56,954 bases of DNA from Natronomonas sp. CBA1123. Its GTDB lineage: Archaea; Halobacteriota; Halobacteria; Halobacteriales; Haloarculaceae. A model generated the notes under the pieces. It made no database searches. It had not been told where the DNA came from and worked only from the letters and a program-made list of their open reading frames with translations. Below, piece by piece: positions 50,641-56,954 of the stretch. Made by a program: the position numbers and the translations under genes. Location: NCBI RefSeq assembly GCF_009741925.1, contig NZ_WPCC01000019.1, positions 1 to 56,954 on the forward strand, read 5' to 3'. Each line of letters opens with the position of its first letter. Position 1 is the first letter of the stretch.

Positions 50641-50682
50641 GGAGACGTCCCACCCACGACTACCCCCTCCCCACCTCTCCAC

Positions 50683-50711
50683 GTTCCACTCGAAACGAAG
50701 GGGTGTGGGGG
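50683..50711 (-). other. Origin recognition box (ORB), right copy
   Basis: GTTCCACTCGAAACGAAG followed by GGGTGTGGGGG: core then G-string, the inverted counterpart of the left copy, on the far side of the AT-rich tract. Confidence 0.8.
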
Positions 50712-51109
50712 TACTCCCCTCCGTTTCCCGTGCATCAACTGGAAATCTCATTCACCGCTATCTCGCCATCATCTCACCGGCTCCGAGACCTTCTCAAATG
50801 GGTCCCGACCAGCGACCGCGAGTCCCGAATTCGACCGTTACACTCGTCTTACCTCCTCGGAATTCACTCGTAGGCCCGTCCTAAACCCAGCTACTGAGCC
50901 CGTGTCCGTCACGACCCCTCGAGCGTGAGGGGCCGAATACAATCCCGTCGAGACTGAATCAATCGTGGTTTCAGGTAATCGCACCGCAACGTTTAATACC
51001 GCATTCCACCATCGGTTCCCCTGCATCAATTGGACGGCCGAATTCGACCTGATTCCACACAGCAGGCGTCTATCGCCTCTCTCTGGCCTGCTCGGCCGTC
51101 GCGCAGTGA

Positions 51110-51132
51110 CGTTCCACCTGAAACAGGGGGGT
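51110..51132 (-). other. Additional ORB-like element before orc1
   Basis: GTTCCACCTGAAACAGGGG with a trailing GGTTC lies 9 bases before the orc1 ATG. The core and G-string match the other boxes. Its location in the 5' leader suggests autoregulation by Orc1. Confidence 0.7.
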
Positions 51133-51140
51133 TCAGAACG

Positions 51141-52895
51141 ATGACAGACGACGATTCGAACACATCAACTGACGGAGGTGATAGTTCGGCGGTACCCGAC
51201 GACTCGAACGTAGGTACCTCGACCACCGAGAAGAGCCGTGGCTCCACCGACGACTCGGCCTCGACAGCGACGGATGGCTCCGAGAGGACCGACCCGGCGA
51301 CTGATGCGGATGAGGTACCGGCACCGGAATCCGAAGAAATAGCCCCAAACGACGGTGATTCTCCACCGGAAGCGGAGGGGTCGGCCGTCGACGCCAGCGT
51401 CGACGCCACGGACGTCGACACACAGGGTCGCAGCGTCGACGGGTTCTCCGGGGATGTCGATTTGGAGGACCTCGACCTCGACGCCGCCGCCGACGAGGAG
51501 ACCGACGAGGCCTCTCGTGGGCTGTTCGACGACTTGCTCGAAGGCGAACCCATCTTCGAGAACAAGGAAGTCCTCCGACCCTCCTACACCCCGCGGAAAC
51601 TCCCCCACCGCGAGGAGCAGATCAACAACATGGCGACCATCCTCGTCACGGCCCTGCGCGGGGAGACGCCGTCGAACATTCTCATCTACGGCAAGACGGG
51701 CACCGGAAAGACCGCCAGCGCGAAGTTCGTCTCCGAGGAGTTGGAGACAACCTCCGAAAAGTACGAGGTCCCCTGTGAAGTCGAGTACATCAACTGCGAG
51801 GTAACCGACACCCAGTACCGCGTGCTCGCACAACTCGCGAACAAGTTCATCGAGAAGAACGAGGCCTACATCGAGCGTCGACTCGACGAACTCGACGAAC
51901 TTCGTGACGACGCCGCGGCGGACCCCTCCGTTCTCGAGGGCACCGAGTTCGACAGCGTCGCGGCGGTCGAAACCAAGATTCGGGACCTCGAAGACGACCT
52001 CGAAGAGTTCGAACCCGTCCCGATGACGGGGTGGCCGACCGACCGGGTGTACTCGACGTTCTTCGACGCGGTCGACTACCACGAACGCGTCGTCGTCATC
52101 ATGCTCGACGAAATCGACAAACTCGTCGAGAAGTCGGGCGACGACACGCTCTACAACCTCTCGCGGATGAACTCCGAGCTGGAGAACTCCCGGGTATCGA
52201 TTATGGGCATCTCCAACGACCTGAAGTTCACCGACTTTCTCGACCCGCGGGTCAAATCCAGCCTCGGCGAGGAGGAAATCGTCTTCCCGCCGTACGACGC
52301 TACCCAACTTCGGGACATCCTCCAACACCGTTCGGAAATCTCGTTTAAACCCGACACGCTCTCGGACGACGTGATTCCGCTGTGTGCGGCCTTCGCGGCA
52401 CAGGAACACGGCGACGCCCGCCGTGCGCTCGACCTGCTTCGAACCGCCGGAGAACTGGCCGAACGGGACCGCACCGAGACCGTCGAGGAGAAACACGTCC
52501 GCCACGCCCAGGAGAAAATCGAACTCGACCGCGTCGTCGAAGTGGTCCGAACTCTCCCGACCCAATCGAAACTCGTCCTCTACGCCACCATCCTCTTGGA
52601 GGAAAACGGCGTCCACAACATCAACACCGGCGAGGTGTTCAACATCTACAAGCGACTCTGTCAGGAAATCGACGCCGACGTGCTCACCCAACGCCGGGTG
52701 ACCGACCTAATCAGCGAACTCGACATGCTGGGCATCGTCAACGCCGTCGTCGTCTCGAAGGGTCGCTACGGCCGGACGAAGGAAATCAGCCTCTCGGTTC
52801 CGCTCGACGAAACCGAAGCCGTCCTGCTGTCTGACTCCCGGGTCGGCGAGGTCGAGGAGGCCCAACCGTTCGTGCAGGCGCGGTTCGATAACTAA
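51141..52895 (+). CDS. orc1: Origin-linked Orc1/Cdc6 initiator with long acidic N-terminus
   Basis: A 584-residue initiator. Residues 1-130 are a disordered Asp/Ser/Thr/Glu-rich extension not present in most Orc proteins. The AAA+ core follows: VLRPSYTPRKLPHREEQINN, Walker A YGKTGTGKTASAKFV, a helical insertion (ERRLDELDELRDDAAADPSV), Walker B VVVIMLDEIDKLVEKSGDD, sensor SIMGISNDLKFTDFLDPRVK and HGDARRALDLLRTAGELAER. A C-terminal winged helix (RRVTDLISELDMLGIVNAVV) ends it. The ATG at 51141 is chosen over the in-frame TTG at 51030 because the latter would put ORB sequence inside the gene. Confidence 0.95.
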   Translation: MTDDDSNTSTDGGDSSAVPDDSNVGTSTTEKSRGSTDDSASTATDGSERTDPATDADEVPAPESEEIAPNDGDSPPEAEGSAVDASVDATDVDTQGRSVDGFSGDVDLEDLDLDAAADEETDEASRGLFDDLLEGEPIFENKEVLRPSYTPRKLPHREEQINNMATILVTALRGETPSNILIYGKTGTGKTASAKFVSEELETTSEKYEVPCEVEYINCEVTDTQYRVLAQLANKFIEKNEAYIERRLDELDELRDDAAADPSVLEGTEFDSVAAVETKIRDLEDDLEEFEPVPMTGWPTDRVYSTFFDAVDYHERVVVIMLDEIDKLVEKSGDDTLYNLSRMNSELENSRVSIMGISNDLKFTDFLDPRVKSSLGEEEIVFPPYDATQLRDILQHRSEISFKPDTLSDDVIPLCAAFAAQEHGDARRALDLLRTAGELAERDRTETVEEKHVRHAQEKIELDRVVEVVRTLPTQSKLVLYATILLEENGVHNINTGEVFNIYKRLCQEIDADVLTQRRVTDLISELDMLGIVNAVVVSKGRYGRTKEISLSVPLDETEAVLLSDSRVGEVEEAQPFVQARFDN

Positions 52896-53145
52896 CGACC
52901 TTTTTGCACGCTCGGCGCTGCGCGCCTCGCGGCAAAAACGTCGATGAAAAAGACACTGCGGGCCTCCCTACGGTCGGCCCTTGATCCCACGCTCGCGCCT
53001 GCGGCGCTCGCGTGGTGAAACGCCTCGCTATCGCTCGGCGTACAATAGCATCCACAAGCACCGCAGGCACGAGCGGCTCACTCCGTTCGCTCGCGGATGC
53101 TCGTCCTCCATCGAACCCCTTCGTTTCGTATGGAGAATCGTATCC
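52896..53145. repeat. Repeat-rich spacer downstream of orc1
   Basis: It contains several palindromes (for example CTCGCGCCTGCGGCGCTCGCG near 52992, quoted here as its two halves CTCGCGCC and GGCGCTCGCG). The core AAAAACGTCGATGAAAAAG at 52934-52952 matches the sepF-upstream repeat at 4639-4657 on the other strand with one mismatch. The T-rich CCTTTTTGC right after the orc1 stop (52900-52908) may terminate that transcript. No gene is seen. Confidence 0.6.
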
Positions 53146-53535
53146 TTACTCGCCGACGACGGCCTCGGCTTCCACCTCGACGACGTACTCGGGGCCGATG
53201 AGACTCGACACCTCGACCATCGTCGAGGCAGGGCGTACGTCCCCGAAGAACTCGCCGTGGACCTCACCCACCGTTTCCCAGTCGTCGGCGTCGACGACGT
53301 ATATCCGAGTTCGTACCACGTCCTCGCGACGACCGCCGGCATCCTCGATGGCGTCGACGACGATTTCCAGCGCTCTGCGGGTCTGTCGCTCCGGGTCGCC
53401 GGGCGCGACGGGCTCGCCGTCTTCGTCGGTCGCGGTCGTCCCCGAGACGAGGATTCGATTTCCGACCGCCACCGCTCGCGAGTACCCGACTTTCGGTTCC
53501 CACTCGGTACCCGTGGAGATGCGGCTCCGTTCCAT
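53146..53535 (-). CDS. RidA/YjgF family protein
   Basis: A 129-residue protein MERSRISTGTEWEPKVGYSR..., with the Rid motifs NRILVSGTTATDEDGE, LEIVVDAIEDAGGRREDVVR and RPASTMVEVSSLIGPEYVVE containing the conserved substrate-binding arginine (RPASTMVEV). Rid proteins hydrolyse reactive enamine/imine intermediates from PLP enzymes; this is a divergent subgroup, so the activity is not certain. Trimeric fold expected. Confidence 0.9.
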   Translation of the reverse strand: MERSRISTGTEWEPKVGYSRAVAVGNRILVSGTTATDEDGEPVAPGDPERQTRRALEIVVDAIEDAGGRREDVVRTRIYVVDADDWETVGEVHGEFFGDVRPASTMVEVSSLIGPEYVVEVEAEAVVGE

Positions 53536-53617
53536 ACGCCACCCCGGAGCGCCGACCGCATAACTCCGACGCGACGGAACTGAAGGCTTTAAACGGGTTC
53601 CCGCGGAACGCTCGCAT

Positions 53618-53707
53618 ATGAGTCAGGCCACCAAAGTCGTCCTCGGAACGGTCGGCATCTCGGTCATCGTCGCTCTCGCGTTGCTCGTCGTCATCTCGAT
53701 GGCGTGA
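53618..53707 (+). CDS. Tiny single-span membrane protein (29 residues)
   Basis: Reads MSQATKVVLGTVGISVIVAL plus a further nine residues ending VVISMA: one membrane helix after a short polar N-terminus. A TATA-like CTTTAAAC at 53587-53594 lies 27 bases before the ATG, an ideal leaderless promoter, and the gene ends 6 bases before the next ATG on the same strand. These facts favour a real micro-protein that may lead the following gene. No known family. Confidence 0.65.
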   Translation: MSQATKVVLGTVGISVIVALALLVVISMA

Positions 53708-53713
53708 AGCGAG

Positions 53714-54499
53714 ATGTTCGAACCACGTGAACTCGACGGAGAACTCGAAGCGCTCCGGGAAGCAGAGGCTCCCGGAGCAATCGTCCTCGACACGGAGGGC
53801 GACTTCGAGACGCTTCCACCCGAAGTCGCGGAGAACCTCCTCCCGGTAGTCGATTCGCTCGACCCGTTGTCGTACCCAGAGGCGTGGGTTCCCGACGACG
53901 CACCCGAAACGCTCCACCGAATCGCAGGTGGGGAGTTCACCATCGGCGCGCCGGGCGACGGCGGCGTCGCGTGGACCCGACAGACCGACCCGCCGGTCGT
54001 CTTCGTCAAACCGCGACTGGAGGGGTCACCACAGGGGTTCATCGACTTCCTCATCGCCAACGCCGTAGTCGAAATCGGAACCGGCCTCCCGGAACAGTTC
54101 CTCGGGTTCTTCGAGGACCGATACGTCGCGCTGGACGAGGCGGTGCCGCTGTCGTCGGCCGACACCTATCAACTCGCCGCGGCGCTGTTCGACGCCTACG
54201 TCGGCCTGCATACTCGCCATGTCTTCGAGAACTGGGCCGAGGAGTACCCGGGATTGTACGAGGAGTGGGTCGACGCCGGCGAGCGCCTCGAACCTCGGCT
54301 GTCGGGACTCTCCAGCGATGTCGCGAGCGGGCGGACCGACTTCGCCGACGGAGCCGAACTGGCCTGTGCCGCAGTGAAACACGACGTCGAGATTCCGACG
54401 CCGTTCGCGGCGCTGAACACGGATGCCTACCGCGACCACGGCGCCGATTTCGCCGTTCGGTGGGCCGAAAAGACGTTCGAGGCGCTGGAAAAAGACTGA
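53714..54499 (+). CDS. Conserved haloarchaeal protein of unknown function
   Basis: A 261-residue acidic soluble protein MFEPRELDGELEALREAEAP.... Blocks include LLPVVDSLDPLSYPEAWVPD, GDGGVAWTRQTDPPVVFVKP, and a helical C-terminal half (ADTYQLAAALFDAYVGLHTR, FAVRWAEKTFEALEKD). No catalytic motif or membrane span is apparent. It looks like a haloarchaea-specific DUF (possibly DUF7089, from memory). It follows the 29-residue membrane protein by 6 bases and probably shares its promoter. Confidence 0.8.
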   Translation: MFEPRELDGELEALREAEAPGAIVLDTEGDFETLPPEVAENLLPVVDSLDPLSYPEAWVPDDAPETLHRIAGGEFTIGAPGDGGVAWTRQTDPPVVFVKPRLEGSPQGFIDFLIANAVVEIGTGLPEQFLGFFEDRYVALDEAVPLSSADTYQLAAALFDAYVGLHTRHVFENWAEEYPGLYEEWVDAGERLEPRLSGLSSDVASGRTDFADGAELACAAVKHDVEIPTPFAALNTDAYRDHGADFAVRWAEKTFEALEKD

Positions 54500-54511
54500 G
54501 TCTCGTCGGCT

Positions 54512-55672
54512 TTACTGGAACGCCTGGAAGCCGGTGAGGTCCGAGCCGAGAATGAGGGTGTGGATGTCGTGGGTGCCCTCGTAGGTGTAGACGGTTTCGA
54601 GGTTCGTCATGTGCCGCATCGGCGAGTAGTCGGCGGTGATGCCGTTGCCGCCAATCATCTCACGGGCGATGCGTGACTGATTGCGTGCCATCCGGACGTT
54701 GTTGCGTTTCGCCATCGAGACGTGCTCCGGGCGCAGTTCGCCGCGCTCCTTGAGGTCGGTCAGCCGGTAGATGAGCAGTTGGGCGAGGGTAATCTGGGTC
54801 GCCATCTCGGCGAGTTTGTCCTGTTGGAGTTGGAACCGCGCGATGGGGCCGCCGAACTGTTCGCGGTCGGTGGCGTACTGCCGAGCCGTCTCGAAGCAGT
54901 CACGGGCGGCGCCGACGGCGCCCCAGGCGATGCCGAACCGTGCTTGCGTGAGACACGAGAGCGGTCCCTTCATGCCTTCGACGCCCGGAAGCACGTCGCT
55001 TTCCTCGACGCGCACGTCGTCGAGGTGGATTTCGCCCGTAATCGACGCGCGGAGCGAGAGTTTTTCCTCGATTTTGTTCGTCGTCACGCCCGCCTTGTCG
55101 GTGTCGACGAGGAACCCACGGACGGTGTCGTCGTCCGAGCGGTCCTTCGCCCAGACGAGAGCCACGTCGGAGATGGGGGAGTTCGTAATCCAGGTTTTCG
55201 CGCCGTTGAGGACGTAGCCGTCGCCGTCAGCTTCGGCGTGGGTCTCCATCGCCGAGGGGTTCGAGCCGTGTTCGGGTTCCGTCAGCCCGAAACAGCCGAC
55301 TTTCTCGCCCGACCCGAGGTCCCAGAGGTACTCCTCTTTCTGTTCCTCGCTGCCGAAGGAGTGAATGGGGTACATGACCAGCGCACCCTGCACGGAGGCC
55401 ATCGAGCGAAGCCCCGAATCGCCGGCTTCCAGTTCCTGCATCAGGATGCCGTAGGCTCGCTCCGAGAGGTTCGGCAGGCCGTAGCCCTCGAGGTTCGGCG
55501 CGTAAAAGCCCAACTCGCCCATCTCGGTGATGAGTTCCTTCGGGAAGGTGCCCTCAATCCAGTGTTCGCCGACGTCGGGCTTGACGCGGTCCTCGACGAA
55601 GTCGCGAGCGGTGTCTCTGACCATCCGCTCTTCTTCGGTGAGGTCCGCCTCCAAGTTCACGTAATCCAACAT
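54512..55672 (-). CDS. Acyl-CoA dehydrogenase, glutaryl-CoA dehydrogenase-like
   Basis: A 386-residue FAD enzyme. Motifs are CFGLTEPEHGSNPSAMETHA (FAD/substrate binding), KTWITNSPISDVALVWAK, REQFGGPIARFQLQQDKLAE, REMIGGNGITADY and the catalytic base in VYTYEGTHDIHTLILG. The segment SGLRSMASVQGALVMYPIHS is close to the glutaryl-CoA dehydrogenase pattern, with an arginine at the substrate carboxylate position. It feeds acyl-CoA oxidation and electrons to ETF. Exact chain specificity is inferred. Confidence 0.92.
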   Translation of the reverse strand: MLDYVNLEADLTEEERMVRDTARDFVEDRVKPDVGEHWIEGTFPKELITEMGELGFYAPNLEGYGLPNLSERAYGILMQELEAGDSGLRSMASVQGALVMYPIHSFGSEEQKEEYLWDLGSGEKVGCFGLTEPEHGSNPSAMETHAEADGDGYVLNGAKTWITNSPISDVALVWAKDRSDDDTVRGFLVDTDKAGVTTNKIEEKLSLRASITGEIHLDDVRVEESDVLPGVEGMKGPLSCLTQARFGIAWGAVGAARDCFETARQYATDREQFGGPIARFQLQQDKLAEMATQITLAQLLIYRLTDLKERGELRPEHVSMAKRNNVRMARNQSRIAREMIGGNGITADYSPMRHMTNLETVYTYEGTHDIHTLILGSDLTGFQAFQ

Positions 55673-55748
55673 ACCAACCCCTTGGAGTGCACCACCAAAA
55701 ACACTCGGCCACGCAGTCGGAGTTGTCGAGGGTCGACCGAGGAGAAAA

Positions 55749-56441
55749 TCAGTCGCCTGCGGCCTGCTCGGGCGTGGGGGTCACCGCTCGTCGGAAGTTT
55801 TCGAAAACACCCTTCGCCGCCAGCGCCTCGGCGTAGCGCTCCTCGGTAATGTCGGCACAGACCGATTCGATGCGCTCGTCGGCGAGGTGGTCCTTCCCGC
55901 GGACGACATCCTCGGCGGTTTCGGGGTCGTACTCGGGGTGGGACTGCAGTCCCCACACCCGACCGTGACGGAAGCCGTGGATGCCGTAGTCGTTTTCGGC
56001 GATGCGGTCGGCCCCGTCGGGGAGTTCGGTCACCGCATCGGAGTGCGTCGTGAACACGGTGAACGACTCCGGAACGCCATCGAAGATATCGTCATCGGTG
56101 TGCTCGACGGTCCGGTAGCCGAGTTCGTACTCGTCCATCGGTTCGACGGTGCCGCCGAGGGCGTCGGCGAGCAACTGGTGGCCCCAACAGATGCCGAGTG
56201 CCGGCAGGTCGTGTTCGATTGCGCCGCGAACCCACTCTCTGGTCGCCTCTATCCACGGTTCGTCGTCGTACACCGACGACCGCGACCCGGAGACGACGAC
56301 GCCGTCGAAGTCGTATCCCTCGGGAAGTCGGCCCTCCGAAACCCCGAACACCGAGAGGTCGGCGTCGAGTTCTCGTCGGAAGTTCCGTGGGGTGTTCGGG
56401 TCGCCGTGGGAGGCGTCCAACAGCGCGATGCGTGGTCGCAT
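55749..56441 (-). CDS. Class I glutamine amidotransferase domain protein
   Basis: A 230-residue stand-alone GATase. The nucleophile elbow LGICWGHQLLADALGG holds the catalytic cysteine and WGLQSHPEYDPETAEDV holds the His-Glu pair. It lacks a synthase domain, so it resembles the GMP-synthase-like/YfeJ group of unknown acceptor rather than GuaA itself. It may instead be a gamma-glutamyl hydrolase-type enzyme. No partner gene adjoins it. Confidence 0.88.
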   Translation of the reverse strand: MRPRIALLDASHGDPNTPRNFRRELDADLSVFGVSEGRLPEGYDFDGVVVSGSRSSVYDDEPWIEATREWVRGAIEHDLPALGICWGHQLLADALGGTVEPMDEYELGYRTVEHTDDDIFDGVPESFTVFTTHSDAVTELPDGADRIAENDYGIHGFRHGRVWGLQSHPEYDPETAEDVVRGKDHLADERIESVCADITEERYAEALAAKGVFENFRRAVTPTPEQAAGD

Positions 56442-56534
56442 TATCGCTCGGTACTGGCCGAATCGATAAAAGGGCCGCGCCGCCGGGAAGGTTCGCGTCG
56501 ACCTGTGACGCCGCTCGCCCGACCGAACCGTCGC

Positions 56535-56954
56535 TCAATCGTCGTCAGCAGCCGTCTCGTCGATAAAATCGGCTATCGCGTCCGTCACAGCCGCGGCGTG
56601 TTCGACGAAACAGAACCGCTTGCCTTCGACGGGCTCGAACCGGCCCCGCGGGAGGTCCTCGGCGAGTTCCTGTCCGGAATCGAGCGACACGACGGGGTCG
56701 TCGACGCCGTGACACACCAGCGTCGGAAGGGTCAGTTCGTACAGCGGGCCGGCCTCGAAGGAGCGGGCCGCTTCGAGGTGTCCGGTTCGGGCCTCGCCGG
56801 TGGCGTCTTCTTCGCGGCGCCACTCGACGATGCGGTCGACGAGTCCGGTTTCGGCGAAGAATCGGTCGGAAAACGCCAGCGACAGCGACTCCCGAAGCCG
56901 CGTCGGGTCGGCGGGATGCAGCGTCGCCAGTGTCTCGCCGTCGACGCGGTCGCC
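56535..56954 (-). CDS. Alpha/beta hydrolase, C-terminal part (cut by window end)
   Basis: The last 139 residues of a hydrolase whose N-terminus lies beyond the window. The cap region (HPADPTRLRESLSLAFSDRF) is followed by the acid residue in LPTLVCHGVDDPVVSLDSGQ and the catalytic histidine in FVEHAAAVTDAIADF. The nucleophile is not in view. The substrate cannot be deduced. Confidence 0.8.
   Translation of the reverse strand, partial: GDRVDGETLATLHPADPTRLRESLSLAFSDRFFAETGLVDRIVEWRREEDATGEARTGHLEAARSFEAGPLYELTLPTLVCHGVDDPVVSLDSGQELAEDLPRGRFEPVEGKRFCFVEHAAAVTDAIADFIDETAADDD

Larger units (their letters stand above)
50414..51132. other. Chromosomal replication origin (oriC1 type)
   Basis: Between divergent oapA and orc1 lies 1.1 kb without genes. 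It holds an inverted pair of origin recognition boxes (50414-50442 and 50683-50711) around an AT-rich tract (about 50480-50640), two weaker direct copies with the core GCATCAAYTGGA (about 50732-50743 and 51023-51034), and another inverted copy (51110-51132) just before the orc1 start. This is the standard architecture of a haloarchaeal Orc1-dependent origin. The orc1 promoter candidate GTTTAATACC (50991-51000) lies between boxes, so initiator binding probably also controls orc1 transcription. Confidence 0.9.

Noticed and set aside
50838-51029. Minus-strand open frame of 63 codons upstream of orc1
   Set aside because: No homology recognised, and it overlaps the orc1 promoter candidate and origin boxes.
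1-56954. CRISPR array, transposase, integrase, prophage or rRNA/tRNA genes
   Set aside because: I saw no regularly spaced repeats of 25-40 bases, no transposase or integrase motifs and no rRNA or tRNA signatures anywhere in the window.

Overview
The window comes from the main chromosome of a halophilic archaeon (class Halobacteria). The evidence is high G+C, strongly acidic proteins, short TATA-like boxes about 27-32 bases before many start codons (leaderless transcripts), LysW-dependent arginine synthesis, SepF, archaeal DNA polymerase D, Orc1/Cdc6 initiators and a haloarchaeal oriC1-type origin. The malate dehydrogenase and the polyhydroxyalkanoate (PHA) genes resemble those of Haloarcula-like lineages, but I cannot name the species.

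Layout. 1-9.3 kb: the end of uvrC, a membrane protein, a geranylgeranyl-reductase-like flavoprotein, a DUF1028 protein, sepF, a Tat-exported S15-type hydrolase, and an ABC-2 exporter facing a TrmB-like regulator. 9.3-18.3 kb: nine co-directional genes, argG-argH-lysW-lysX-argC-argB-argD-argE-argF, covering arginine synthesis from glutamate with LysW as carrier protein. 18.5-30.5 kb: mixed housekeeping genes (Fe-S helicase with an HNH nuclease, Sec61beta, thioredoxin, superfamily I helicase, riboflavin synthase, MFS transporter, malate dehydrogenase). 30.7-34.7 kb: ferredoxin, Hel308 helicase, KEOPS subunit Cgi121, alpha/beta hydrolase. 34.7-37.9 kb: a PHA locus (MaoC/PhaJ-like hydratase divergent from PhaR-like, PhaE, PhaC). 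37.9-52.9 kb: a replication island with signal peptidase, both DNA polymerase D subunits, a MutS-family ATPase, one Orc/Cdc6, the oapC-oapB-oapA cluster, the origin with inverted ORB elements around an AT-rich unwinding region, and a second large Orc1/Cdc6. 52.9 kb to the end: repeat-rich spacer, Rid protein, a tiny membrane protein, acyl-CoA dehydrogenase, glutamine amidotransferase and a truncated hydrolase.

Most notable observations: (1) about 200 bp of the PolD large-subunit gene has clearly different codon usage and is centred on the classical PolD intein insertion site, although no intein is present; (2) an inverted pair of ORB-like initiator-binding elements lies inside the coding sequence of the PolD small subunit, about 11 kb from the origin; (3) four genes (uvrC, argB, the MFS transporter, hel308) carry single-base frameshifts, six of the seven indels being +1 in homopolymers, which looks more like sequence error than decay; (4) short palindromic repeats occur between genes and also in frame inside genes. 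Genes too short for ordinary ORF cut-offs (lysW, Sec61beta, two zinc-finger or membrane micro-proteins) were located by hand.
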